The notes under the pieces were generated by a model. That model saw nothing but the letters and a program-made list of their open reading frames with translations, ran no database searches and was not told the origin of the DNA. A stretch of DNA of 64,000 nucleotides, taken from NCBI GenBank assembly GCA_019054805.1, contig JAHQIY010000035.1, positions 248,001-312,000 on the forward strand. The letters run 5' to 3'. Numbering within the stretch: the first letter of the stretch is position 1; each line of letters opens with the position of its first letter. The stretch is from Brachionus manjavacas. Taxonomy: Eukaryota > Rotifera > Eurotatoria > Ploima > Brachionidae. The translations under genes were made by a program, and so were the position numbers. Below are positions 32,995 through 52,264 of this stretch, piece after piece.

Positions 32995-33501
32995 TTCAAT
33001 TAGCAAAATTTAACCTCTTCAACAAAATAGCAAACAATTTTCTATTACAAAAATATGCTCAGTTTTATTCTCTTTTTTTTACAAGTTAGATCAAGATTGT
33101 TCATTTTTCAACTGGTTTTGCGTTCATAATTTAGAATTTTCTTTCCATAGTCTTCAATTAGTCTTGAAAAAAAGATACTTTTTGGAAAGGTCTTCAGAGA
33201 ATGCAGAAAAAAACAAGTCAGATGTGGCTTTTTTGCACTCATGAACAAATACATTTTTTAAATTGAAAAATAATGAGAAAAAGGTCTTGAAAAATGTTCG
33301 CCAAGGTTTTTTTCTGAATGTTAACTTTGATTAGAAATTATTTTTGTTCAACTTTAAAAATATCTGCGGTCCTCATTTGAATTATTAATTTTTCTAATTA
33401 GTTTTGCATTCACTATTCAGCTAAAAGACTTGTTTCGGCATCTAACGTGCTTGATTTTTTTCTTTTTTCTTAGTTAAAAAATTAACAAAAAGGGAGCAAA
33501 A
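32995..33501. promoter_or_regulatory. Divergent intergenic region between TMEM161 and eL39
   Basis: 507 nt between two start codons pointing apart, so it must hold both promoters. A C/T-rich stretch TTTTTTTCTTTTTTCTTAG (AG at 33472-33473) precedes the eL39 ATG by 28 nt. It looks like a splice acceptor or a TOP-like pyrimidine tract. Confidence 0.45.
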
Positions 33502-33770
33502 ATGGTAAGTTGATTTTTGGCCGTAAATTAGTCTCTGTGATGTGAAGTAAACTTTTCCAAAGGGTTCGCACAAAACCTTCAGAATCAAAAAGATTCTTGC
33601 CAAAAAACAAAAACAAAATAGACCAATGCCACAATGGATTAGAATGAAGACTGGAAACACCATTCGGTAGGATGTTCACCTTTTGAAATTATTTGAAGTT
33701 TATTTTGTATTTTGTTGCTAGTTATAATGCCAAGCGAAGACATTGGAGAAGAACAAAACTCAAATTGTAG
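33502..33770 (+). CDS. RPL39: Ribosomal protein eL39
   Basis: Three exons: 33502-33504 (the ATG alone), 33563-33666, 33722-33770. Introns are 58 and 55 nt, and the product is exactly 51 residues as in most animals. The sequence [51 protein letters not shown] is unmistakable. eL39 lines the 60S polypeptide exit tunnel. The start codon is split from the rest of the protein by the first intron, a common arrangement for this gene in animals. Longer open frames on the opposite strand are antisense shadows. It is too short and too split to be found by simple ORF calling. Confidence 0.97.
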
Positions 33771-34656
33771 ATTCATTTTCTATTTTTCAAATCGTATTCT
33801 AATCATTGCTCGATCGAATTTGAAATCAATCGTCACAATTGTTCAATAGTTCTAAATTCGATCCACAACTCGATATAAACGATTGTTCATATGAGTTGTT
33901 TTTTATCTATTTGATCAATGATTAAAATATTTGAAAAATAAAAATTTATCTTAAATAAAATTTGTCAAAAAAAATCCTCAAATTTTTAATTATTTATTTT
34001 TTATCAAGCAACTATCATTTCTTTTACTGATTGCTGATCATTCCAATAAACACTCTTATTTTTGGACTTTATTAAATTAAAATTTTTCCTGTTCTGAAAT
34101 ACTTGACAAAAAATAAATACCAAAAAGTGATTAGAAATTTTCAGATTTTTTTCATTGACCCTTAGAATACAAATTGAGAGCTTTCTTAATTTAGTTTTTT
34201 TGGTAATTCTAAAACAAAGCATTTTCCCATTTAATCGGAGTTTTTTTTTCAAAGTCATGAAAATAAATCTGAGATTGTACTGTCAAACTGCAAATTGTGG
34301 AAATTTATATTTTAGTTCATTATTAAATTGTTGTACAAACAATTAAAGAAATTGATAGCTTAGAGGAAAAAAATTCTTATTTTTTAGATAAAGCGAAATT
34401 TTCAAGCATTTAGAATTAAAATAAAATTTTTATTAAACTTATTATTTTTATTATAAAAAAAATTTGACTTGTCTTGATTTATTACTTGTGATTTAAAAAC
34501 AACTCTAGGCGATGTAAAAAAATTAAAAGTAAGTATAAAAATTAAGACAAAAATAAGGATTCGAATAATTCCTGAAAAAAATTCAAATTTGAATTAAAAT
34601 ACGAATTTGAACCTCTATTAAGTTTTCTAAGTTAACACTTCCTGTTATTCTCAGTA
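33771..34656. other. A+T-rich intergenic DNA
   Basis: Non-coding. Small ORFs on both strands are low-complexity (Lys/Asn/Phe) and unsupported. Confidence 0.45.
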
Positions 34657-35137
34657 TTAGAATTTTACTTTGTCAAACTTGTCTTTGAATTCATTTGTTG
34701 ATGTTGTAGAAACTACAGTGTCCGGTAGCTCGTTCCATAAGGAGGCTACTCTGTACGTGAAGAAGTTTTCTCTAGGTTTTGACAAACAGAGTTGCTTCCT
34801 TAGTCTTGGTTTTTTACGTAGATTCATCGATGAGTGATTGATTTTTGGAGTTTGGCTTGAATCTGCGAAGGCATGTAGGCGAACAATGCTCTGTTTACTG
34901 ACAATTTTGAAAAGTTGGATTGCATCACCTCTTTTCCTTCTACTTTCAAGCGTAGGGATACCAATTTTTTCTAATCTTGAGAGATAATTGAGATTTCTGA
35001 GACCAGGCACTAGTTTGGTAGCTCTACGTTGGACTTTTTTCCTTTTAATGTCTTTCTTTTGCAAAGGATTCCAGGTTGCTGTACAGTTTTCAAGATGCGG
35101 TCTTACAAACGCAGTGAAGAGTCTTCTAAATTTTCAT
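34657..35137 (-). mobile_element. C-terminal end of a jockey/CR1-like reverse transcriptase, family D
   Basis: One open frame on the minus strand reads FRRLFTAFVRPHLENCTATW, NPLQKKDIKRKKVQRRATKL, VPGLRNLNYLSRLEKIGIPT, LESRRKRGDAIQLFKI, ending FFTYRVASLWNELPDTVV and a Lys-rich tail. VRPHLEY...W.P...KDI..IE.VQRRATK...GL is the diagnostic C-terminal domain of jockey/CR1 elements. The upstream catalytic core is missing and a stop lies directly 5'. It has no internal stop over about 155 codons, so it is a fairly recent 5'-truncated insertion. It differs from families A-C. Confidence 0.8.
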
Positions 35138-36600
35138 GGTGAAAGGTGTTTGAAGGGTGCCTATTTTGTGACAGCTGAAAACATCATAAGGGTTCATATC
35201 AAAAATAATTTGTGTTTTTGATGGTAATTGTGATTGGTAGCTTACAGTTACAATACTGAAAGCGTTGTAGAAGGATTCGTTTAGACAAAGGATTCGTTTA
35301 AAGAAGTTATTAAAAAGTTTCATCAAAAATCAATATTTTAAGAAAAATAAAAATAAAAACCTAACTTTGTAACTCAATTCAGCTAAACAAGACATTTTAT
35401 AAATCTCTGATTACATTCTTTTTTAATTCCTGCTTCGATTTTTTAAAAATTCGCTACTCAAAAAATTAAAAAACACCTTTTTAATCTTACATTTAAAATT
35501 TTAAGAATTATTGACACATTTCATTAGTGTCGCCACTGAAAAGTGTCTTTTAATAAAATTTTTCTTTACTGCTTTTTTAATTTTCTTCGACAGAGAAAGC
35601 TATATTATTTATGACTAAAGAGTCAACTCCTAAATTATTTTTCAAATAAGTATATCTGCTTTTAATCACATGACTATCAGTTTGGCAACACAAAACACCT
35701 TATATGTAGACATGTTTCCTATCTATTCAAAATTTTTTTAGAGGTATGGTTGATCGAAAATTCATCTTGTAAGTCCGGACGCAACCAAATTTTAAAGCTT
35801 TTGACAAATTTTATAAAGAGTTGGTTAATTTTTTTAATTAATGGGGGAGGTATCAGATGACTTTGGAAATTTTTTTCTCTATTATAAAGACTTGAAAATG
35901 CTGGTAAATTATGGCAACAAGACAAGCAATTAAATTGCTATCAGTGAATAAGCTAAACAAGATGTTGCTCTGTCTCCTTATTTCTTTTTCTTTATTTGCA
36001 TATTTTTGAAATAAAAAATTCTATTTTTTTGTACTTTTTATCAGTAATACTTTAGTAAGGACTTAAAAGAAGCTTTTTTTGTTCATTTTGTGACAATATG
36101 ATCAAGCTCTGGTCAGTTGGTTTGTGATTATGACTGATCACAATAAAATCTTTTACGTTTTGCTTTCAAACTTTTATCTTAAAAAAAAGGTTCATTCAGG
36201 GCTTATATCTACATTTAAATTTTGATTTAAATAAATAATTTTGTTAATATGGCAAGTTTTTTTTTCTATTTAACTTTTTTGAAATTTTGAAATACGTTGC
36301 TTCATTAAATAGAAATAAAAACTTGCCATATTTTGAAATATCTTTTTAATCGAAAATTTCAGTTTTATGGCTGTAAGTTTGATTTCAATTTTAAGTTTTT
36401 AGTTAGGTAATGAAATGGTTTTTCGGCTTTTTGGGCAGCATAAATACATGACCTTAGAATCAAAAAAGGTCTACGCACTATTTGGCAAGGATTTACGGCA
36501 TTTCTTTATTAAAAAAAATTCAAATTTTTTGCAAAATTCTATTTTTTCATTTATTTAAATAAAACGAATCCAAAAATGCAGTTAAAAAATTAAATAAAGT
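35138..36600. other. Intergenic DNA, mostly A+T-rich
   Basis: 35138-35330 is slightly richer in G+C and may belong to the insertion at 34657. A 68-codon minus frame at 35719-35925 (CHNLPAFSSLYN ... LIPPPLIKKINQ) has no recognisable family and no splice or start support. A short inverted pair ATATGGCAAGTTTTT / AAAACTTGCCATAT lies at about 36246-36331. Confidence 0.4.
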
Positions 36601-37448
36601 TTAGTCACTCTCATTATCATAATTCCTGTCACTAGATCGAATTAATTTTTTTGTAAATTTTCTCTTGTCTTCTTCATTTTCACTATCAGTTTCTTTTTCC
36701 TTTAGCATTCCTTTTAATAAAAGTAATCATTTAAAATTGTAAATTACTTTTGAAAAAAAATTTACCTATTTTTATGAGATGTTTTTCTAAAGCCCCAGTT
36801 TGAAAGTTATCAGTGCTTGCAAATAATTCAAAACCAACAATTCTTTAAATATATGTCAAAAAATTCGAAACATTGAACTTCAATTTTATTACCTATGTTT
36901 AAGAATTCCATCTACAAAGCAAAGAATGGCTGGCAGAATTTGAATTTTTAGTTTATTGACAAAAAATTTTGCTTTTTCAACATTTATTTTTGCAAAAACT
37001 ATTTCATTATAGTTTTCAGCCAGAACCTAACAAACACAAAATAAAATGATATCTTTGTTAATAATTTCTTATAAATTTACTTTTAAATGTTTGTGCATAA
37101 TGTCACATCGAGTGAAATCTTCATGAAAAAAATGAACTATACATTTTTTGCTTCCTGTTGTTAACTTTAAAAATTCCTCTTCTGTCAATTCTTTGTAGCA
37201 ATTTAAGCTTGACTCTTTTTTCATTTGAAAATCCCGGTTTTTCATTATTAATTCATTGATCCGTGCCTCCCTGATATGACTTGGAATGTCATTTTCAATA
37301 TCATCAAAAATATTCTCTTCATCCTCTAAATAAACATCCTTATTTATCTGATATTTTTCTTCCGAGCGATTAATATCATTTAGATCGGTTTCTGCATCCT
37401 TTAAGATTCACTTTAATGACTTAATCTTAGTTTATCAATTATTACCAT
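36601..37448 (-). CDS. TXNDC9: Thioredoxin domain-containing protein 9 (phosducin-like)
   Basis: Five exons: 37448-37446 (ATG alone), 37398-37081, 37026-36893, 36842-36766, 36710-36601. All introns are 46-56 nt GT..AG, the frame is continuous and gives 213 residues (human 226). The N-terminal half is an acidic then charged helix (IREARINELIMKNRDFQMKK). The thioredoxin fold follows: ELTEEEFLKLTTGSKKCIVH, FFHEDFTRCDIMHKHLKVLA, FAKINVEKAKFFVNKLKIQI, then LPAILCFVDGILKHRIVGFE. As in the family, the CxxC redox pair is replaced (one Cys, TRCD), so it is not an oxidoreductase. Family members bind the CCT/TRiC chaperonin and assist folding of actin and tubulin. The C terminus is an acidic/basic tail ending NESD. 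The ATG-only first exon is inferred from the donor GTAATA directly after ATG and the matching acceptor. Confidence 0.9.
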
Positions 37449-38003
37449 TTTTAAATATTGGAGATTTATTTTAAAAAAAATTTTAAATGTGTTTTCAAAT
37501 GTTTTATAAACTTTTCGATTTTATGAATGAATCTACTAACCATGACATTATATTTTTGCTGCCTAGCATTTTCAAAAATATTTTATTATTATGTTAAGTT
37601 ACTGTAAACTAAATTTTGTTAATAGCAAAAATTTAAAGCAAAAATTTTGTCCTCATCGCCAAAAGAAGATTAAAATTTGTTTGGTAAAAATTCAACAGTC
37701 TCATTCAGACCAAAATCCATCAAGATGCGTGACGATGGGCAGCATTTAACAAACATTAATTTTTAACTTTTAAAACCATATTAATTTGAAAAAAAAACTA
37801 AAAATCTAATTTTATTTAAAAATAAATCGAAATAAAAAGTTTTAAATTAACTATTGTAAATTAGATCTCGTTAGAATGTCTTTTTATTTGGATAAATAAT
37901 TTTGATCAATTAGATTTATTTACTAGATCTGATAATTTATTTAGGATCAAAATCTACTAAGTAATTTTTTTAATTTTTATAAATAAAAGTACTATCACAA
38001 AAA
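37449..38003. other. Spacer between ATP2C1 and TXNDC9
   Basis: 556 nt separate the ATP2C1 stop from the TXNDC9 start on the same strand. A lower-A+T patch at 37650-37745 has a short minus-strand frame (ILMDFGLNETVEFLPNKF) with no support as a gene. Confidence 0.4.
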
Positions 38004-45548
<7,545 letters not shown>

Positions 45549-46141
45549 TATTAAAATTTGAAATTCTATCGAAAGTATGTCTCTTGCTTTGAGTCAAATA
45601 AAATCCAGAATTATATACGATTATTTGAAAATGTTTAAATTGATTTGATTTTGATTAGTAACGTGTTAATTTCGATTAGTTTAAAAATAAAATTCTGGTC
45701 CAAATAAAAAGCAAAGGGAAAGCTAAAGGCAAGATCAAAAATTTTATTTAAAGCTAGAATGATTAATAATCTCTAAAATTTCATTATCTAAATTTATTAA
45801 ACAATTTTTATTTAAATAAAATTTTGAATATTATAAACATGAAAATTAAGTTAAATTAATTCAACGTAGCTACGTGTCACAACAAAATTTTAAAAATAAA
45901 AAAATAATTTTCATAATTTGGAATTTTTTAATTTCATATCGTGAAATTAACTATTTGCAAAAATAGAATTAATAATTTCTAATCAACTTGGATTTTAAGT
46001 TTTGATTTATTTTGAATTTGTTTTTGATCTTTAAAATTAAAATTAAATTCATTACTAATGTACATTTTAAAATGTACAAATCAAAAAATTTGCAAAACTA
46101 AACTTAAAAAAAATTTAAACTAAAATCTTTTATTCAATTAA
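45549..46141. promoter_or_regulatory. Spacer between KRR1 and ATP2C1
   Basis: 593 nt, A+T-rich. Contains the ATP2C1 promoter region by position. ACTTTCGATAG (AG at 45567-45566 on the minus strand) precedes the ATP2C1 ATG by 17 nt. No other element can be supported. Confidence 0.4.
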
Positions 46142-47163
<1,022 letters not shown>

Positions 47164-48774
47164 CTATTTAGAAATTGAAAATTTTTTCTCTATTATAATA
47201 ATTCAAAAATTTAATATTTAGATGAATACACGATAAATATTAATGTTCATAAAGCGAATAGATTTTAAATTTTCTATGTTCTTTAAATTGTGCACATGTT
47301 AAAAATATTTCAAATTAATATTTACTTTTTGTTAGAACGCAACTATCGGGAAACATAAGAACTCTAAAAACACATTCTTTAAATTTACTATAAAATTTAA
47401 AAGACTAAATTTTTGAATTTTCAAATAAAGTGATGGTTCGATATGGAAGTTTCATCAAATAATACATAAATTGATGTAAATTAGTCTATAAAAAAGTCAA
47501 GAATTAACGAAAAAAATGAAATTTATGTTTTTGTTTATTAATTTAAATGAAATAGAAATTGTCAGAATTTATTGAAAAAATTTCTTAATTTATGGCTCTA
47601 GAGAAATTATTTGTTTTTATATTTTTTACAAATATCTATATCTATTATCTATAATAAATAAATTTTTACCAAAATTTTAATTTTTTACTCAAAGTTAGCT
47701 ATTTTAATCAAATTTTTGTAATTTCATTTTAATTTTATTTTTTTGAAGATAATAATATAATGTAAACTAAATCTCTAATTAATCTGAAATTATTTTTTTT
47801 TCTTTTTATCGCGTAAATTTAAAAATTAAAATATTGAAGTTAGTGAAATCGGTCTATAATTTTAAAGTCCATTTTTGTTCCACTTTTATGTAAAGGAGAT
47901 ACATATGCTTTCTTCCATAATTTTGTCTTTAATTTTTGAAAAAATTTTATTAAGTTTTTTTAATAATGCTTTATTTTCTTATTTAAAAATCAAAAAACAA
48001 AAAAATTAAAAAATATTAATTTAAGATTTAATATGAAATTTAATTAAATTAAAAAAGGCTTCAATTTATACTAGGAGTAAAAAAATGAAAAAGAAAATTA
48101 ACAGTAGGGAAAAAATAAAATAGTAGTTAGCAAAAATTTTTGGTATTTTTAAGAAATTAGTCTTAACTTATATTTAGCAATAAAATTAATTAATTTTAAG
48201 TCTTTTTGAGATTTTTCGAATTCTACTTTTTATTCATTTTAAATTATTCGATGATTTATATTATCATTACAAAATTTTATCAAAAATTGTGTAATTTTAC
48301 GTAAGGAATGTTAAATTTTTTTTAATATTTAGCAATAAAATTAATTAAATATTTTGAAAAGAGGCGAATTTTACATTTTTCTTACCAAAAACCTCATTTT
48401 TTTGGGCCGTAAGAATTTAGAACGATTTTACTAAAAGTTACATATTTTCATGTAAGCTTACGTGATTCTTCGTAAAATTACATATCCTTGCCGACTAATA
48501 TTCACGTAAAGTTCTAAATTTTGTGTGATAATTTCTATAGGCTTTTATTTTTTTTACTAATACGAAAAAATATTTTTTGACTGACAAATTTTTTAATAAA
48601 AAAGTGACTAATTGTATTAAATTTTGACAAAAAAATTTTCATAAAACAAACATAAAAATTTAGTACGACCAAAAAATTCAAAAATTAATAACAAAATTTA
48701 ATTTTTTTCATTAGTCTCTTGAATAAACTCATACACAATACCCTTACCACGCTTTTAAAAAGGTACAACAACAT
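47164..48774. other. Non-coding region upstream of (or an intron within) KRR1
   Basis: Very A+T-rich. Holds a retrotransposon RT fragment (47835-47935) and a stretch at 48290-48500 with TTACGTAA/TTCGTAAAAT units like those in the foldback element ends. If 48775-48854 is the first KRR1 exon, this is its first intron. Confidence 0.4.
47835..47935 (-). mobile_element. N-terminal RT block fragment of a non-LTR element
   Basis: The minus strand reads KLWKKAYVSPLHKSGTKMDF then KIIDRFH. W(K/R)xAxVxPLHKxGxxxDxxNYRPI is the block 0/1 motif that precedes the RT palm in non-LTR elements. About 30 codons only. Confidence 0.5.
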
Positions 48775-48854
48775 CTAACGTCCACGTCATTAATTGAGTC
48801 TACTTGGTTATTATTCGAGTGAAACTCTGGCACTAAAGAATCTGTACTAGACAT
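48775..48854 (-). CDS. Candidate upstream first exon (KRR1 or unknown)
   Basis: The minus-strand ATG at 48854 opens MSSTDSLVPEFHSNNNQVDS then INDVD. This is an unusually non-repetitive, polar frame in A+T-rich surroundings. Splicing at GAC|GTTAGA (near 48777) to the acceptor TTTCTAAATAG at 47164 would keep the KRR1 frame and add 25 residues, resembling the polar N-terminal extension of other KRR1 proteins. A stronger donor, GCGTG|GTAAGG at 48746, would not keep frame with that acceptor. Unproven. Confidence 0.3.
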
Positions 48855-48884
48855 TTTTTAAAGTTATAATGATTAAGCAATTAT

Positions 48885-49065
48885 TATTTATTTATTTATT
48901 TGTTTTCTATACTGAGCTAGAGCTCCTTCAGAATAAATTATAAAAAGATCAAAATCGAGTCAAAAAAGAGTTAAAAAAGAGTTAACAAAATAAGATAAAA
49001 TAAAAATAAAATTAAAGTAAATAAGCTTAAAAAAATGTAAAGAAAGTTTAAAAGACAAATATTGA
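48885..49065 (-). mobile_element. Solo 3' end of LINE family A
   Basis: The minus strand contains CTGAAGGAGCTCTAGCTCAG then TATAGAAAAC and an (AAATAAAT)n tail at 48885-48902. The 3' UTR upstream resembles that of 1-1096 (AAACTTTCTTTACATTTTTT). No coding part. Confidence 0.65.
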
Positions 49066-49992
49066 ATAATGATTAAGCAAAGATTTTAGAAACATATGTA
49101 TGATATTTTTTGAAAATTAGTTGGCAATATAATTTTCAAAAAATTGACAGTACAGATTAATTATTTTGTAATTTAATTATTAAAAAAGTCATAAGAAATT
49201 TATTTATTTGTAAGTTTAAAATTTAATTTGTCAATATTTAATTTGAATAGTCTTCATTTAATTTAATTAGTCCTTTAATAATTTTTTTTGTCAGTTATTT
49301 ATTTTATTTGTCATATGATAATTAATATTTCAGAAAAAAATTTATCAGAAAATTATTTATTTTTGTCAGAAGGCTAAATACACGCCGGTTAAATTAAATT
49401 TTATCTTCAAATCAATATTTTCTGACATAGGTCAATATTTAAAGGTATCTTTTGCTTAAAATGATAAAAACTGGTTACTTTTCTTTAATCATTTTTACAC
49501 AAAATCATGTAGGCAATTGAAATGAGTGTAATTTTTACCCAATTTCGTAGTAGCTTTTTTTGAGCAAAATAAACCAGCTAATGAGCCAAAATTAAAATCG
49601 TATTAAAACAAATGAAGTGAGCACATTTAATATTCTACTAAATAAATTTATTATAGAAAAAAAAAATAGCAACAAAAAAAAACAAACTAAAAAACAAAAC
49701 AAACATTCTGTTAAGTACTTTATTCGATAGTTAAAATCAAAAAGAGAATTATCTAAAAGAGAATTTTAATTCCAATTCCTTTTGATATATATATATATCA
49801 CTAAAAAAAATTTTTTTGAAATAAAATCAAAAATGAATAGCAAAAATAGTTAAAAGACCCTTTAACATTAATTAATAGAACATGATTATTTTTTTAAACA
49901 GTTGCAAAATTTTTACAAAACCAAATAAGTTTACAGTCAAAGAAAAAACAAATATATAAAATCAACAAGAAAATGAACAAAAAAATCAATCT
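49066..49992. other. A+T-rich intergenic DNA, 3' flank of the transposase-derived gene
   Basis: No coding signal. A short (TA)n tract at about 49785-49798. No terminal inverted repeat of a Tc1-type element was found here to pair with the upstream flank of the next gene. Confidence 0.45.
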
Positions 49993-51558
49993 CTAGCTTA
50001 AACTGACCCATTCACCATTTTTCTCCAATACTCGGGGAACAATGCTACAAAGCTTGTCGATAAACTCTGAACACTTTTCTGGCGTCAACGTTTTCCAATA
50101 GTCTTTGACGGCAATGACCACTTGGCCCAGAGTTTTTGGCAGACGCTTCGAAACATTCTGGATCAAATCGGTCCAGACCAGTTCGATGGGATTTAGGTCG
50201 TGACTTCTCGGCGGCGACTTGACCCAGTTGATGCCAGTTGACTCGAGAAACTCCTGCGAAAGCTTGGCCGAGTGCTTGGGATTGTTATCCTGATGAAATC
50301 TGTGACCATTTGGAAAGTTTTCTGCAATAAAGGGCACAACGTTCTCCAGCAAAATCTCCAAGTACATGGCTGTAGTCAAAGAGCCGTCGAATATTTGCAA
50401 TGGCGACGCACCTTTTCGGCTGATTGCGCCCCACAAATGAAGAGTGGTTTGTTGTCTTGGCTGATTGGGGTCTGGCGGCTGTCCTTTCAGTTGGTTCAAA
50501 GAAGCCAAAAAAGGCTTGAGAGACGTTTTTCCTATGAAAATGTCCTGGTCGAATTTGTCTTCGACGTGAGCTTGACACCACTGAATTCTGGACTGGCGAT
50601 GGTTTTCGGTGAGCACAGGCTTGCGTCTCATCCTGCGGTACACAAAGCCGTACTTTTTCCGGTAGTATCTGGCTTTTTTGGCCGTGGTGGCCTCGAGTTT
50701 TTTGCGATACAAATACTTTTGAACATAGCCGTAGCTGACCTTTTCTTCGGGCTTGCACACCATGTTAATACGGCTCACTATTTCTTTGATTGACTTGCCG
50801 TTCGAACTGTGATAATCGATTAGCTCTTTTATTGAGACGGGCAGTCGGCGTCTCAGCTTTTCATGCTCGGCTTTTTTCTGAATTTTACTAATTTGAGTGG
50901 ACACAAGGCCGCCGAGGTGCTCGTTCTCGACGTTTTCTTGATTCGCCGCCGGACTTAGCTGAACATTGTGGTGCGCCAACTCACCCTCCTCGCTTTCGTC
51001 ACTCGAATCACCGCCGCCATCGTCCATTTCTGTTCCCACATCGTCTTCAAAACTCATTTTGACGTCAAGCTTTTCTTTTATGCTCTTGGATATGTTCATG
51101 TCGGCCATGATCTCTTGGATCTCTTCTCGCTGAACAATTATTTGCTCGGTGAGATTTTGGTGAGCTTGTGTGAGCACAACCGGCTCGTCACAACACACAA
51201 TTGACTCGGTCGATTCAGTTTGAGCGTGCTTTTGTTCAGGCTGCTTTCGAATCGTCTCAGTACATTGATCCGCTTCGCACTCATTTTTTTCAATTTTTTC
51301 ATTTCTGTCATTTTTATCATTCTTATCAAGTTTAGCATTTTTTCCCTCTTTATCTTCTTCTTGTTCTTGATCTTGGTCTTGATCTTGTTCTTGTTCTTGT
51401 TCTTGCTTTTGTTCTTGTTCGCCCACACCATTTCTGTCACCGTTTTCATCTTCTCTCAATTTTTCAAGCTCTTCTTGTTGTTTCAATTTAAGTTGTCTCC
51501 GAGTGACTGGTGTCGAAGTTTGAATTTGTTGTCTTATTGTTTTATTATGTCTTGTCAT
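49993..51558 (-). CDS. Transposase-derived (Tc1/mariner) gene lacking the first catalytic Asp; probably domesticated
   Basis: Intact single-exon ORF of 521 residues, clearly richer in G+C than its surroundings. Residues 1-110 are charged and repetitive (Gln/Glu/Asp/Lys/Asn-rich, with EQ and DQ repeats). 110-225 are acidic (DDVGTEMDDGGGDSSDESEE). About 236-330 read like a Tc1 helix-turn-helix region (LPVSIKELIDYHSSNGKSIK, VSYGYVQKYLYRKKLEA). The DDE-type nuclease fold follows: the expected (T/S)DE of the first catalytic block is FIGKTS (Gly343-Lys344), then LHLWGAISRKGASPLQIFDG, HQDNNPKH (Asp424) and PPRSHDLNPIELVW (Glu459), exactly 34 residues between Asp424 and Glu459 as in DD34E Tc1 elements. 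Without the first Asp it should not cut DNA. No flanking inverted repeats are seen, and TTTTTTTTAG lies 10 nt before the ATG, as for host genes here. A role in DNA binding or regulation is inference. Confidence 0.85.
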   Translation of the reverse strand: MTRHNKTIRQQIQTSTPVTRRQLKLKQQEELEKLREDENGDRNGVGEQEQKQEQEQEQDQDQDQEQEEDKEGKNAKLDKNDKNDRNEKIEKNECEADQCTETIRKQPEQKHAQTESTESIVCCDEPVVLTQAHQNLTEQIIVQREEIQEIMADMNISKSIKEKLDVKMSFEDDVGTEMDDGGGDSSDESEEGELAHHNVQLSPAANQENVENEHLGGLVSTQISKIQKKAEHEKLRRRLPVSIKELIDYHSSNGKSIKEIVSRINMVCKPEEKVSYGYVQKYLYRKKLEATTAKKARYYRKKYGFVYRRMRRKPVLTENHRQSRIQWCQAHVEDKFDQDIFIGKTSLKPFLASLNQLKGQPPDPNQPRQQTTLHLWGAISRKGASPLQIFDGSLTTAMYLEILLENVVPFIAENFPNGHRFHQDNNPKHSAKLSQEFLESTGINWVKSPPRSHDLNPIELVWTDLIQNVSKRLPKTLGQVVIAVKDYWKTLTPEKCSEFIDKLCSIVPRVLEKNGEWVSLS

Positions 51559-51570
51559 TATTATATGTCT

Positions 51571-52264
51571 AAAAAAAATTGCAAAAATTGAGTATTTTGG
51601 ATATTAAAATTGCAAATATTTCAACAAGTTGCCTACAAGATTGGCTTACGATAATTTCAACAACAAAAAACTCTCATAAATTTGTCTTACAAGACCAAAT
51701 CGAGTGGCAGCGTCAATTCATAAGACTACGCTTTTGGTAGGCTCATTGAGCTCATGTTCATTAAATGTCTTTAAAAATTAAATAAGCCGTTCTCGGATCA
51801 GACACATTTGGTTCATAGGCAAGCATGTTTTTATTAAAACAAATCACTCATTTCCTATTTAGTTATTTTTTTTTCTATTTTAACAGACAAATTAGACGAT
51901 GATGATTTAGAAAAATGGCTTTTTTCCTCTTCTAAAATACTAGGCAGTATGCTTTTGAAAGTATGTAAGTTGCAAGCTTATTCATTAATTTATGTTCTCT
52001 GTACGTGTGTTACTTATGTTTGTGCTTTGAGGAGTGAGCCAATTGCGTATGTATGTAGAAGATTTCAAAAAATTGCAATTTTGTCAGAGTCGAGTTTAGT
52101 TGAGTTTTTTTTTTTTTCCAACATACATAATAAATAAGTTGCAGTAATTTTATTTTATTTTATTTTAATTTTTTTTTATTAGAACAAGCTTATGGCATAA
52201 TTAATTACACTTATGAATTACACCATATGAAAAGAATTTGGACATTCTTAATCCGAATATTTAT
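51571..52264. other. Intergenic DNA with one exon-like segment
   Basis: Contains the segment at 51887-51960 described separately. The rest shows no supported coding signal. Cys/Tyr/Val-rich small frames at 51949-52137 are unsupported. Confidence 0.4.
51887..51960 (+). other. Exon-like segment of unknown gene
   Basis: A pyrimidine-rich acceptor (TTCTATTTTAACAG) is followed by 74 nt encoding KLDDDDLEKWLFSSSKILGS then MLLK. A consensus donor GTATGTAAG follows. Both splice signals are good and the frame is non-repetitive, but no neighbouring exons were found on this strand within reach. Confidence 0.3.

Noticed and set aside
33442-33679. Two overlapping minus-strand ORFs of 65-73 codons with membrane-like sequence
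   Set aside because: They are the antisense of eL39 exons 2-3 and the intron. The plus strand gives the exact 51-residue ribosomal protein.
35719-35925. 68-codon minus ORF (CHNLPAFSSLYN...)
   Set aside because: No homology recognised, no start or splice context; left as unsupported.
51220-51591. Hydrophobic 123-codon plus-strand ORF that looks like a membrane protein
   Set aside because: It is the complement of the Gln/Glu/Asp-Lys repeats of the transposase-derived gene, which translate antisense to Phe/Leu/Ile runs.
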